DNA of 64,000 bases from contig NC_132975.1 in assembly GCF_047496725.1 (NCBI RefSeq), forward strand, positions 14,703,501 to 14,767,500. The letters are read 5' to 3'. Of this stretch, positions 51,182 through 63,852 are shown in pieces (position 1 is the stretch's first letter; every line of letters begins with the position of its first letter). The position numbers were made by a program, and so were the translations under genes. Source of the stretch: Anoplolepis gracilipes. Lineage: Eukaryota > Arthropoda > Insecta > Hymenoptera > Formicidae. A model generated the notes under the pieces. The model worked only from the letters and a program-made list of their open reading frames with translations. It was not told the DNA's origin and searched no databases.

Positions 51182-54100
51182 ATGCAGCAGCAGTCAGTAA
51201 TGGAAGAGGAAACGGCCTATGAGCCACCTACTTACGATGAAACATTCCCTGTCCTTCCCGAATCATCTAGCTCCAACTCTGGACAGTATAACATATTTCC
51301 TATAAACAATAGTTTACAGCTTGGGCGTATAACTATTACACAGGTAGAAGTTTATAAATTTTATACATTTCTCTTGGTACTTAATAATCTTTCTTTTAAT
51401 TAAATAATCAAAAGATATATAAATCTGTTAGAAAAGAAATATCAAAATCTGTTAGAAAAAAATATCAAATTGTACTTTACTATATAAAATATATTTTTAA
51501 TATATTTAATCTGTTTGGATAGTAAAATTATATAAAGACTATTATTGTGCAACAAAACCTTTGCATAAAAATATTTTTTTTCATGGATAAAGTTGAAATA
51601 TAATTTTATCACTTTATAGAAATTGAAACACTTGTGCATATTATTGATGATTTATGATTAAGATATTATTGAAATATTGATTGATAATTGACGATTAAAA
51701 TATTATTGAAGTTTGCTTTAGTGACAGGATGATAATTCAATATCTCTGTGCATACAATTTTCAGCAAACTTCTACAGTAGCTCTTTGTACATGTGAATGT
51801 AGATTGAAAGTCACTGCAATACTTAAAAAATTTTTTAAATTTCTATAATTACTCAATTTATAATTTAACATTCTTTTTACTATGAGCATTATAACAACTC
51901 TGAAAATTAATTCTATTGTATTAAGAATAAACTTGTTTTCTTCCTGAAAATTTACTTAATGTATTGAAATATTTTTATAAAAATTCTTTAAAATATTGTA
52001 TTTATTATAATTTTTTAAAATATATTTATTTTATTAATTAGTTTTGTATATTCTTTTTTTTACATATACAGATGTTCCGCGTACCAGGGGAAGAACGCAA
52101 ATTTGATCACAGTGATAAATTTGGCGAACGTGAATCTATTCGTACATGTAAAACCATCATGAAAGAAACAAATACTATTATTGAAATTGCATCATCTAAA
52201 GATCAATCTTTAACATTTCTTATAACTGGAAAGCAAAATCAAGTTTTGGAAGCTAAACGACGCATTTTAACGACGTTTCAAACTCAGGTATATGTTATTA
52301 TAATATTACCATATTAATGTACTTTGTTCTTTAATAGACATCTTTAATGAATTTATGTTGTAACTTTTAATCAATTTTTATAGGCAAGTAAGCAGATTAG
52401 TATTCCTAAGGATCATCATCGTTGGATTCTTGGAAAACAAGGACAAAGATTAAAAGATCTGGAACAGAAAACTGCTACAAAGATTAATGTTCCTGGTGTT
52501 CAAGATCAATCAGACATAATAACAATTACAGGAACAAAGGAAGGCATTGAAAAGGCTGAACATGAAATTAGAGTTATCTCTGATGAACAGGTAAGTCTTA
52601 ATATAATGATAGAAAAATTATTGTAGACAGGTATATATGTATGTCTTCTAACATATTGAAAATATACATCAATATTCAGCCATTTTATTATAAATGTTGC
52701 AGTCTAGGAAAGCCTTCGAAAGGATAACTGTGCCAAAAATATATCATCCATTTATATATGGTGCGCATAATGAAAATCTCAATGCTATGATGGCAGAAAC
52801 TGGTGCTCGTATCAATATTCCTCCTGCATCAGTGCAGCAGGATGAAATAACCATAGCTGGCGAGAAGGAAGGAGTTTTATCTGCAAAGCAAAAGATTGAA
52901 AGTATCTACAAAGACATGGTACGTTGGAAAAGTTATTTTATACAATGTTTTGTAACATATTTTGCAATATACATAACTTTTAAATTTCTAATATAGGAAA
53001 AAAGATGTACCACAGTATCTGTAGAAGTTCCAAAGTCTCAACACAAATATGTAATTGGACCTCGTGGCAGTACCATAGCAGAGATATTACAAACAACTGG
53101 AGTAAGTGTAGAGATGCCTGCACCTGACTCAGCAACTGGTACCATAACTCTTAGAGGACCCCAAGAGAAACTTGGTCAGGGTAAGAAATCTAAAAATTGG
53201 ATATATTAAATATTAATTACATTTTTTATAACTAATCTATCTATTATATATTTATAATGTATTATATGTTTGTAGCACTTAACAAAGTGTATGAAAAGGC
53301 GAACAGCGTTCGCACTGCTGTAGTAGAAGCTCCAGTGTGGATACATAAATATATCATTGGACGCAAGGGAGTAAATATTAAGAAAATTACTCAAGAAATG
53401 CCGAAAGTAAATGTAGAATTCACAGGAAAGGAGGACAAAATTAAGATAGAAGGTCCACCTGAGGAAGTAGAGAAAGCGCAAAATGAGCTACAGCTCATGG
53501 CCAATGATCTTATTGCTAAGCTGACTTTTACAGAACTGAATGTTGACCCAAGATTTTACAAACATATCATTGGGAAAAACGGTTGCAATGGTAAGCCGAT
53601 TTTAATTATTTTATAATATTTAATATTTGCAATACTATCTATACCATTTTTGTCTGTAATATAAAAGAAAATGTCAAAGTTTACATTACTTAATTTCTTT
53701 TCTATTTTTTTTAGTGAACCGTGTTAAAGAAGGAACAGGTGTTGTGATTAGTATCTCTGAAAATGATGGCAGTAATGTCATTCGTATTGAAGGCAATCTT
53801 GCTGGTGTGTTAAAAGCTCAAACAGTATGTATTTACATTATTATATAAAAACAATTATCGTTAAATAGATGGAAATACTAACGTTTTATAAATAATTTAG
53901 GAACTTGTAGAAATGGTGAAAAAACTAGAGAATGAGAAAGAAAAAGACGTGATTATAGATCACAGATATTATCGTAACATAATTGGTAACAAAGGAGATA
54001 ATATCAAAGAGATTAGAGATAAATTCAATCAAGTACAAATTACTATACCTGGACCAGGTGAGTAATATTTATTATATATAATATTTAATATTTATTATAA

Positions 54101-57100
54101 TAAAATTTGCACTGTTTTAATGTGATAAAAATATTCTCTGAATGAAAATCAAATCTTTTCCTTTCCAGGTGAAAAAGGAGATATAGTGAAGATTAGAGGA
54201 CCCAAAGAAGATGTTGACAAGTGCCATAAACATCTAATGAAGCTAGTGAAAGAATTAAATGAAAGCAATCATGTATTGGAAGTACCTATTTTTAAACAGT
54301 TTCACAAGTTTGTTATCGGAAAGGGTGGCGTTAATATTCGCAAGGTTAATATTCGTATCAGATTTTTATTATTTATAGTTTGCTTATTATATTTGAATAT
54401 CTATATCTATGAATTATATGATACAGATTAGGGAAGAAACACAAACAAAAATCGATTTACCTGCTGAAGGCGAAAAGAGCGATGTTATAACTATTACTGG
54501 AAAGAAAGAAAATGTGGAAAAAGCAAGAGAAATGATACAAAAGATTCAAAATGAATTGGTAAATATATTTTACATCGTGTATATAAAATATATGTTTAAA
54601 TAACAAGAAAACAGTATATATATATATAAAATTTTTTATTATACTAGGCTAACATTGTTACCGAGGAGATCACTATTCCGCCAAAGTTTTACAATTCTCT
54701 CATTGGTACTGGGGGTAAACTAATACATTCTATTATGGAAGATTGCGGAGGCGTCACAATCAAATTCCCTACTGCAGAAAGTAAAAGTGATAAGGTAAAA
54801 GAAAGAAAAAGGAGTGAACAATATCATTTTTTGATTTGTATTAAAGTTTTTACTGATAAATATGTGTGCAGGTCAGTATCAGAGGGCCAAAGGACGATGT
54901 GGAGAAAGCGAAAGCGCAACTTTTAGAATTAAGTAACGAGAAACAATTATCCAGTTTTTCGGTTGAAGTGCGTGCCAAAGTTCAACATCATAAATTCCTC
55001 ATTGGAAAGAATGGTGCCAACATCAAGAAGGTAAATTGCATCAAGACAAAATTGTAGCATCATATTTCTGGATAACATTTAAAAAATAAATATAAATTTC
55101 TTTTTTTTTTTCATAGATAAGAGAATCTACAGGCGCACGAATTATATTCCCGACGGACGAGGATCAAGATAAAGAAGTAATTACAATTATGGGCAAGAAA
55201 GAAGCGGTCGAGAAAGCTAAAGCCGAACTGGAAGCCACGATTAAGGAGATTGTACGTGAAGATTATTACTTTCGAGTCCGTATACGTGAATTAATAGATG
55301 TAATTATCTCTAAAATTCTCCTTGATATATTTTCACAGGACAACATTATCGAGGGTGAAATTCGTATCGATCCTAAGCATCATAGACATTTTGTGGCTCG
55401 AAGAGGTGGTGTTCTGCATCGAATCGCTGATGAATGCGGCGGCGTGCAAATATCCTTTCCACGAGCGGGTGTGGACAGCGATCGCGTTATCCTGAAAGGT
55501 TCGCACGAGTGCATAGAGGCTGCGAAACAACGTATGCGAGAAATCGTTCAGGACTTGGTATGGCATTATGGACGAATTATCCTTGTACGCGTAATCGTAT
55601 GTGCATTGTATACTTATCGTTCTATTCATTTGATTTAGGAATCTATGGTAACGGTGGAATGCATAATACCACAAAAACACCATCGTACTGTGATGGGTGC
55701 CAAGGGACGCAAGGTGCAAAATATAACGTCCGAATACGACGTCCAAATCAAATTCCCCGATCGCGATGTCTATGGTTAGTACTAATTTTTTTTTTTTTTT
55801 TTTTTTCGTCGCTTGTATGTATAATTTTCCCTGAATGTATAAAGATGATTGATTATTTGCAAATATTACTATTCTAGAAGAACAAAAAGTACCGGAACAG
55901 ATTAACGGCGAGAACGGAGAAACCGGAGAGATTGTTCTATCTTGCGATATAATTCGCATTACCGGACAACCGGAGAATGTTGCTGCCGCCAAACAAGCTT
56001 TACTCGATCTCGTGCCTATTACGATTCAAGTTAGTTTATATTCTCATGGACCGAATTACTTTACACATTCGTAAAAATAGTTTTAAGTAAAATTTTTTTT
56101 CTTCCGTATTTAGGTAGACGTACCGTTTGATTTTCATCGTTCGATAATTGGGCAGAAGGGTAAAGACGTTCGGGAACTAATGAATACGTACGATGTACAC
56201 ATTATGCTCTCGCCGGCAGAGGAAAAACTTGATTATATCAAGGTAAATTATTTCATTCGATTTGCGAGAGATATAAACGTTTATTTCACTCTATTCATTC
56301 CTTGTCTATTTCTTAGATCTCTGGAACACCGTCTTGTGTTCAAAATGCCAAGGAAGCTATTCTTGAAAAATGTGAGACGTTGAAGGCCGAACGAGAAGAC
56401 CGAGCATTAAAATCCTTTGAATTGAAGGTGAGTTCTTTATGTGACGGATTTCCTAATACCTAAAGTTTAATTCTCAAAGAGAAATGATATCTAATCAAGT
56501 ATCTAATAAAAAAATCATCATAAAACTTTTATACGAAATATATCACACGCACATTATTCAATATATAGCTCGAAGTCGATCCGGAATATCATCCAAAAAT
56601 AATCGGTCGAAAAGGAGCAGTGATCAGTAAAATACGTAGTGATCATGACGTCCAAATTAACTTCCCGCGCAAGGGTGATCCCGAGGAGCACATTATCACG
56701 ATCACTGGATATGAAAAAAATGCGTATAGTGCCCGGGATGATATCATGAAGATCGTCAACGAATTGGTGATTTACTCTTCTATTATCGGAAAAACTACTA
56801 CAAAAATATACTCAACAGCTCGTGCTTTACAATTTACTTTCTTCCTTTCGTATCACTTTAGAACGGTTTGACTAAGGAGGAAGTACAGATAAACGCTGCC
56901 GTGCACTCACGTTTGATTGGTGCGAAAGGTCGCAACATCCGTAAAATAATGGATGAATATAAAGTCGATATAAAGTTTCCGAGGAAAACTGATGCCGATC
57001 CTAATATCGTGACGATCGTGGGAGTGGAAGAGAATGTAGCAGATGCGAGGGAGCGTTTATTAAATCTAGAGGAAGAATATGTAAGTATAATGTGTTCGTT

Positions 57101-57430
57101 GCGCAAAAGTCATTAAGTAGAAATAAATTCGTAATTTTAAATGATCTAAAAAAAATCTTTATATACGATGGTTTCACATAGATGCAAGATGTGATAGAAA
57201 ACGAATATCGCGAAAGTCTGCGTTCTCCTCAACGTGACGACGCCAATGTTGGTGGCAACGAAAATGACACCGGTTTCATCGTGAAGGGTGGACCGTGGGA
57301 GCAGCAGCAGCAACAGCAACAGCCTCAAAGCGCGCCCAACACAGCCAGCGTGGAAGAATTTCCGCAGTTTGCCGGTTACTCTCACGTGCCCGTCGCGACC
57401 CCAGACGGTCCCTGGGGTATTAAGCGTTAA
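51182..57430 (+). CDS. Dp1: Vigilin (multi-KH-domain RNA-binding protein)
   Basis: A 1242-aa protein (human vigilin is about 1268) in 21 coding exons. Starts: 51182, 52072, 52384, 52703, 52997, 53276, 53715, 53901, 54169, 54427, 54648, 54872, 55117, 55339, 55639, 55878, 56114, 56317, 56569, 56862, 57182. Each exon closes in frame. It is a head-to-tail array of KH domains, many with a clear GXXG loop (GKQG, GPRG, GRKG, GKNG, GNKG, GKGG, GAKG, GQKG). Some are degenerate, such as GAHN in the third. Vigilins bind tRNAs, mRNAs and heterochromatin-linked RNA and associate with ribosomes. The start is supported by an in-frame TAA at 51149; a second ATG at 51200 is possible. The C-terminus carries a seven-Gln run and ends PWGIKR. 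Dp1 is the Drosophila name; HDLBP is the vertebrate one. Confidence 0.96.
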
Positions 57431-59110
57431 AAACAAACATAGAATCTAAAAAAATCCGTGTTAAACAAACAAAAAAAAAAGATAAAAAATACAATGGATG
57501 GAACGTGTAAGTTAATGATGTAAGGTAACTTTCCTCTGACAAACAATATGTAAAACGCACTACATATAAGCATATGCATGTCACACACACACGCGCGCAC
57601 ACACACATACACATACATACACAAACATATACACATCATACACGCATATGTGCACTTGTGTTGGGTGGTTCCCTGTTCCATTACTGACGTTGCTGCATAC
57701 GACCTGGCCATTCTATTGGACTCTGACACTGGTTTACTACACACAACGCGTTCGAAGACGATGTTTATATTTACAATTCATAATACCGATGTTCTATGTA
57801 TCTGTAACTGTAACGCATGTTATCCTGAGTTTATCGCTCATTTCAATCGGACGATAAAGCACACGTGTGCACGATTTAACCTGGCTTGTCATTTCTAATG
57901 ATATGCCTTCCAGGTACAGATATGTTGTACTTAAGACTGTGGGAAATGATCGGATCGGCATTCTGCAGAAAAGAGACCAGACTCGCTAAAATAGCAAAGT
58001 ACAACTAATCATGTTCTACAACAATGTCCTCTACTTTAGAATACAAATTGAACGTAAACTCTCTGTGTATAATTTGTATTTTACGATAAAGGACAAATTT
58101 TTTGTTTGTGTCAGTCTTTTTCTGCAGAATTTAGCCAATTTATATTCGTGTATATTATACTATTTTCACAGATAATAATCTCTGTATTGCGTGTAGACTG
58201 CAGAAAGTCATATACGTTTTTCGTTGGACTTAGCATAATAATTTGTTAATTTATTTATATTTTTTGTACATATATATCGCGCATTTTCTCGTTACTCCGT
58301 GCCACTTGAATCAAGTGGTTTCTAAACTACATCACACAATTGTTAAAATTTATATTGTAAAATTTTTGCGAATCAAAAAGAGAAAAAACGTGTTAGGGGC
58401 TTTCAAAGGAAAAGTTTATTCCTTATAGCAACTCGCGCAATTTTTTATCACATTACTACAAACTCTGTTCACGTCTCTGAGATTTTGGATGTGACATACA
58501 CGAGAACTCTGTCAATGAATGAATCAAGTACATTCGTCAATGATAGATTTATACAATCGGGGATTTAAAACATCGATGTAATTTCTGTGAGTGAATTTTT
58601 TTTGATGCTTCATAGAGACAGGAGAAAATGTATTTTATGCCATTTGTTATGCGTTTTGCAACTTCCCAGTATAAGTAGAGAGATCATTTTCTTGTATCTT
58701 TAGCAATACGAACTGCAACTTATACTATTTTTAATTGCTTTACAAGCAATCACATAATGTTATATGTTCAAGGAACACGGTATTTAGAAGGCCTTGATCC
58801 CGGGCGCGCCGCTCAAGACTCAATAAGACACATTATACAGCGAAATTGGCACCGTTGCAGAGAATGGTCAAATTTTGAATATTGCGAATAGCGAACGATA
58901 CACGAATTCCTTTCTATAGCCGGCTTTATTTATTTGTCCTACATTCTACCATTTATGCAAGTCCTTTGCATTCTACTATTTATGAGGCCAACTAGCTAAG
59001 AAAAGGATATTCAGTTCAAGTGCCTTGTCTATTTTCTTCGAGACAGCTCATTTCAATTGTTGGAGGAATGTGTGTGTGAATATTAGATTATACATATAAA
59101 TATATAAATG

Positions 59111-59112
<2 letters not shown>

Positions 59113-59161
<49 letters not shown>
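59113..59161. repeat. (TA)n microsatellite
   Basis: About 24 TA units in non-coding DNA between convergent genes. Confidence 0.9.
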
Positions 59162-59165
<4 letters not shown>

Positions 59166-60067
59166 TTGCATTTATCTGGGATATCTGAAAATCACTGGAA
59201 GATACTCTCGGAATAGATTTACATTCAGGAATTTCTATTCTCTCTTAGCAAAAATCTCAGACCTTACTTATCGCAATCTTTGCAATTTTAATATTATATA
59301 TTATAAAGCTTCATAAATTAAAATCTTTTCATAGGGCATTTTATAATGTCTTTAAAATTTTACTTGTAAAAAGTTTTCATTTTCAATAGTTTGAAACACT
59401 ATTGATGATATTTTTATTATCTCGACAATATAATTTAATTTTCGATATTTATTAAATTATTCTAAATTAGTTAATCTGTCTCTAAAGTATCATCCGGTGG
59501 TTCTGGGACAGCCTGTATATATACACATCACATGTAAACACATATATGGATATACTGATAATAATTATTCTATATAATATGTAATAGAAGAGAGAGAGGT
59601 AATAGGTACCACGGGTACAATGATACACTACTATTATGAATAAAATAATAGGATTATCATGTATACAGAAATTCACTTATATTTTTTAGATTTACAGTAA
59701 TTTTTATAAATCTACTTGGTACAGCGACCTATGTGTCATCTCCAGTGCATGGTAAATATAAGAAAAAAAAAAGCCAGAATTAGTAAAAATTTTAATATAC
59801 TTAATTTTGGCTAAGAATTTGATAGAGCTGTGCATGAATCTAATTTTCTAATGAGTTATGATATAAAATATATTGTAATTATATATATATACATATATAT
59901 ATATATGAAACAATATTCTCTGTACACTTAAGTAAATAATGTTATAACACATGGATTCTCTATTGTAACAATATATTCTACATTCATTGATCCATTTATC
60001 CACTTTTTATATGTACACTATATCTTTTGATTTCTTTACGATTTTTGCTCAAAGGAAAACGATTCCT

Positions 60068-60103
60068 AAAATTGCAAACATATATATATATGTTTGCAAT
60101 TTT
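60068..60103. repeat. 36-bp perfect palindrome
   Basis: AAAATTGCAAACA on the left is mirrored exactly as TGTTTGCAATTTT on the right, around a (TA)5 centre. It lies about 200 bp beyond the DUSP19-like stop codon on the minus strand and could form a hairpin in that gene's 3' UTR. Confidence 0.85.
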
Positions 60104-60311
60104 TATATGCGTATGGATACATACATATTATACACCATATCATATAAAATACATTATGATGTGACCAATATTTATATTAATGTAAACATTTTTAAATGTT
60201 TGATAAATATTTTAATATCATTGATGATTCACACAATATAGTGTATAATGTATGCTACAAAATGATATAAATATTTCAACAAGTTATCTTAAACATAGAT
60301 ATATTAGAACA

Positions 60312-60902
60312 TTATTCTAACTCATTGACAAAGGTTGTATTTTCAATACTACGTAATTGTTTTATAAATCCATCATTAGGCTTGATACAATTTCTTGCTT
60401 CTTTTACTTTATTGTAAGCTTCGTCATATGGCAATTTTGTATGAATCATTAAATAAGCGATAACAATAGCAGGAGAGCGAGAAACACCAGCATTGCAATG
60501 TACAAGGATGTTTTCTTTACGAGTCGCGTGTATGATATCGACACATTTTTTTAGCAACGGTATTATATTCGATTCCGGCAAATCTAACAAGTCACAGGTA
60601 TAATATTGAATATCGTCGAATTTCTCGGAAATATTAACGCCTATGCTTAAAATATGCCGTATATTGTATTTCTTTAATATATCGTTGCAAACTGCTGGAT
60701 CTTGAGAGCTAAGATATAAACCTGGTATTATATTGGCGATACGCAAGTCAGGTCTTTCGTCCACTACGAACGGTAGGCTTTTCTCCAGTTTCTTAATTTG
60801 CCCATGTTCAACTTCGTACTTATTGCCAAGCGGATCGGTTACCACCGTTTTACATGATTTTAACGATGATTTCTTTTTTGCGATAAGATCTCGTAAATCC
60901 AT
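60312..60902 (-). CDS. Dual-specificity protein phosphatase, DUSP19-like
   Basis: A 196-aa intronless coding region. The phosphatase domain is about 52-190. Signature HCNAGVSRS (135-143) has the catalytic Cys136 and Arg142. General acid is Asp104 or Asp107 in CDLLDLPES. The downstream AYLM motif is typical of atypical DUSPs. The family hydrolyses phospho-Tyr and phospho-Ser/Thr; vertebrate DUSP19 (SKRP1) modulates JNK signalling. N-terminal residues 1-50 (MDLRDLIAKKKSSLK) resemble the short extension of DUSP19. It starts only 176 bp downstream of the stop codon of the pseudouridine synthase gene on the same strand, with no canonical AATAAA between them. That suggests a very compact promoter or shared transcription. 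Family assignment is secure; the DUSP19 subgroup is likely. Confidence 0.92.
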   Translation of the reverse strand: MDLRDLIAKKKSSLKSCKTVVTDPLGNKYEVEHGQIKKLEKSLPFVVDERPDLRIANIIPGLYLSSQDPAVCNDILKKYNIRHILSIGVNISEKFDDIQYYTCDLLDLPESNIIPLLKKCVDIIHATRKENILVHCNAGVSRSPAIVIAYLMIHTKLPYDEAYNKVKEARNCIKPNDGFIKQLRSIENTTFVNELE

Positions 60903-61078
60903 CGTGTGAGATTTGTTAATAATAATTTACTTTTCAGACGCACTTGCATTAAAAACCATGTCAAATACGATATATTTTACGAAGAGAATTCTTGTTTCCA
61001 TACTATCGTCCACCATATAAAATATTTTTCAACCATTGCAGTAGTCTAATAGTTTCCTAAACAATTATTTTTCTTTTT
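60903..61078 (-). other. 176-bp spacer between PUSL1-like and DUSP19-like genes
   Basis: Same-strand spacer without AATAAA or ATTAAA on the minus strand; only weak variants such as AATATA occur. It must serve as the PUSL1 3' UTR and the DUSP19 5' region, or both coding regions share a transcript. Confidence 0.6.
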
Positions 61079-61703
61079 TCATTCGTTTAGTTGCAGCTTT
61101 TGCTTTTGCTCTTCCAATTGTAGTTCCTGTTCTTGTTCTTCCGATTGTAGTTTCTTTTCTTGTTCTTCTAGTATGGTACAACGTTTTAATTCATCTAGAT
61201 CGTATTCTACATTCAATAGATGTAAGCCATTGGATGGTGCAGGTGTAATACGAGTATTCCAGTTATGATGAGAAGGAACTTGTAACATTACAGTGATATC
61301 TTTTTCTGTTATTTTCCCTAATCCTAATGCAAATAGAGCACCAACCATTCGTCTAACCTGCATAGAATAACATTTATAAACTCTTTTCGCAAATATATTG
61401 ATGAATAAAATATAACATTTTTATAAATAAAATATATTACCTGATTGTACAAAAAAGCTCTTCCATTGCACATAAAATGCCAATATCTAAAATTTTCGGA
61501 CAACGGATCAAACGACATTAAAGGTTGCGCTTCTTCCAAAGTAAAAGAATTTAAGGAACGTACATATTGGATTTTATGTTTTGTCTCAGTTTTTGCACTA
61601 AATGTAGTAAAATCCTTTGTTCCCATAAACAATTTTGTACCACTTCTTGCTCTATCTATATCAAAATTGTACGTTCTGAAAGACATATGTTATTATAATA
61701 AAG

Positions 61704-61754
<51 letters not shown>

Positions 61755-62790
61755 TTATTTTTTTCATATAACAAACCTGAGATGGTAAGTATGTGCCGCT
61801 TCTGCAAGGGATATTCGGTGCTCCTCAGGTACTTTAGGTATCATAAATCTATATATATAAGTTCGAGATTTTACAGATGCTCTTACATGAAAATCATACG
61901 TGACAGGTATGCAGTCCAGCAATCTATAAAACATTTTTATAAATGTATTAAGATGTACAATATAACAGACTTTTTATAAATTAAAGCATTATGATAAAAT
62001 TAAAAAATCTCAGATTAATTAGTTACCTGATGGAATGCCCACATTTAATAAAATAACGATTAACATATTTTTTTATATCTGATGTATTATATATTTGACC
62101 ATATTTGTTTTCAAGTTCCACATGACCTGTATTGCATAAAGCATGAACTCCAATATCTGTTCTATAAAAATATATTTTGAGTGCTTGATAAGAAATACAG
62201 ATATAAAATAGGATAATAATTATAATTAAGTCAATTAATGATATTCATCTTTGTCAAAGAAAAAGTTGTTCCAACAAAATAGTTCATGCACAATAAAACT
62301 ATATACATAATTATAATTTTTAATATACAAATTATTAGCCAATAATTATAATACAGTATTTAATAAGCATTGTAATATTTATTAAATATTACAGATTACA
62401 GAGACTACTAGAGAAACTTATAAACACAAAAATAATATAAACTTAAGAAAAAATTACCTGCTGGAAAGACATAAGGATGGTCTAATCAAGCTCTTTGGTG
62501 CAATGGTTAATAAAGCAGTTTCCAGAGCACCTTGAATAGAATCTGTGTCACGTATAAAACTGTTACCAGATTGTCTCTGCAAACCCCTTTACGAAAACAT
62601 TATCACGTTACGTTTCCATAATAAAAAAAAAAAAAAATGAAACTGCTATAAATATATACATATTTAATGCAAACGACGAGAAACAAACGTCGTGCTTGTT
62701 GCATACAATTATACCAAATATAAGTGCTTTTTTTATGCTGTACCTGTATTGTGTACCAATGTACGAAAATTTAAGGAAATATCGTACCAT
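61079..62790 (-). CDS. PUSL1: tRNA pseudouridine synthase-like 1 (TruA family)
   Basis: A 323-aa TruA-family protein in six exons: 62790-62744, 62586-62458, 62161-62027, 61923-61777, 61675-61441, 61357-61079. Motifs: RYFLKFSYIGTQY with a following G-L-Q-R-Q (TruA GWQRQ), SSRTDIGVHA with catalytic Asp61, SRTYIYRF, and the YNQVRRMVGAL box near the C-terminus. The family converts uridine to pseudouridine in tRNA (TruA acts at 38-40); PUSL1 proteins are linked to mitochondrial RNA. I see no obvious mitochondrial presequence, and the start is very close to the first domain strand. The last 35 residues are a charged Gln/Glu-rich repeat (LEEQEKKLQSEEQEQELQLE) not expected in the family. Exon 1 is only 47 bp and exon phases all agree. 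Confidence 0.93.
61707..61750. repeat. (TA)n microsatellite in PUSL1 intron
   Basis: About 22 TA units inside the 101-bp intron between the fourth and fifth PUSL1 exons. Confidence 0.9.
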
Positions 62791-63677
62791 AATTGCTTTT
62801 TATATATATATATATATATATATGAAAGCAAGAAGAATAATGGCTTATTGCATAGTAATTATGACAATAAACCTTATAATTCCAGTGACAGTTTAAATTG
62901 CTTTAGTAGCAATCACAATAACTTCATAACCTTACTTTAAATAAATGTCAAGCGGATTTGAATTCCCGTTTCTTACGGAACTTTATTGTGCGATATTGCT
63001 TCAATATTCATAAATATTGAATTATTATTCCTACACATACAGATTTAGAAATTTTTAACACAAATATTCAAATCACATCGGCAATCACACTTGACGGCCA
63101 TGTGCGTTCATACGAGAAGTACAGCACTTTTCTCCACCTACTTTCTACACTTATTTATATTTTTTCTCTCTTTTTAAAATGTCATTCATATATCATCTCA
63201 TTTTAAATACAGAAAAATGTAAATGTAAATGTGAAATGTGATTATTATTAATATTGTGAACAAATTAAATAAATTTTAAAAATTGGACAAAAATAGAGTT
63301 TGGAATATATATTTACACTTTTTTTTTTCACTCTTGATAATTCACTAGGACGCATGCGCGATAAACCGACCCGGAAGTACCGCACCGGAATCGAAACACT
63401 AGACAGTTTCGTCATCTAACTTTCTTCCATTCCTTCTTTTCTCTCGATCCTTCTATTCTATACTTGTTCCGATTGTCGTGGTTGTGTTGTTTCGTGTCGT
63501 TTCATGTCTCCTAAACTTATCATCATCATCATCAATCAGATTTAAATGAGTATAAATTGTGTTGTGCAAATGTCTTATAAAATATAGAAATATTTATCTA
63601 TTTATTTTCACCTGATACATAAAATATTCCAATAAATAACATTACATAAAGTACATTAAAGAAAGAGAGAAAGAGGA

Positions 63678-63708
<31 letters not shown>

Positions 63709-63762
63709 AAGCAGCATTTTTTTCGTGCGAAATAAGGTGAACAAAGACTGTAAGAGAAAATA
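62791..63762. promoter_or_regulatory. Bidirectional promoter region, PUSL1 (-) and next gene (+)
   Basis: The two start codons are 972 bp apart and point away from each other. A compact block at 63350-63380 contains GCATGCGC (NRF-1-like core) and CCGGAAGT (ETS/GABP-like), the two motifs most typical of housekeeping divergent promoters. A (GA)n tract at 63677-63702 lies in the 5' UTR of the plus-strand gene. Confidence 0.55.
63677..63702. repeat. (GA)n microsatellite
   Basis: About 13 GA units, 60 bp upstream of the last gene's ATG. GA tracts bind GAGA-type factors in insects, so a promoter role is possible. Confidence 0.85.
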
Positions 63763-63852
63763 ATGGCATCGCAAGATTTTCACATGGCATATGATGTGCA
63801 TGAACAACTTAATTGTCTAGGTGTTACAGAAAATGCAATTGGTATAGAAAAG
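63763..63852 (+). CDS. First coding exon of an unrecognised gene (3' partial)
   Basis: Thirty codons starting MASQDFHMAYDVHEQL and ending IGIEK are followed by a GTATTT donor at 63853. The start ATG is in a fair context (AATAATGG), follows a stop-rich 5' flank, and lies downstream of a strong promoter-like block. Length and composition look genuinely coding, and the divergent arrangement with PUSL1 supports a gene here. No signal peptide or domain is visible in this short piece and I do not recognise the family. The rest lies beyond the window. Confidence 0.65.

Larger units (their letters stand above)
57431..60311. other. Convergent 3' region of vigilin (+) and DUSP19-like (-)
   Basis: The long AT-rich non-coding region presumably starts with the vigilin 3' UTR and contains a (CA)n stretch (about 57582-57630). 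A (TA)n microsatellite lies at 59113-59161. A GGGACAGCCTGTATATA motif near 59507, of the kind common at arthropod transposon ends, and a 36-bp palindrome at 60068-60103 are also present. No gene is seen. Confidence 0.45.

Noticed and set aside
59490..59650. Possible transposon fragment with GGGACAGCCTGTATATA
   Set aside because: The motif resembles common arthropod repeat ends, but no matching second end or coding part was found nearby, so it is only mentioned.
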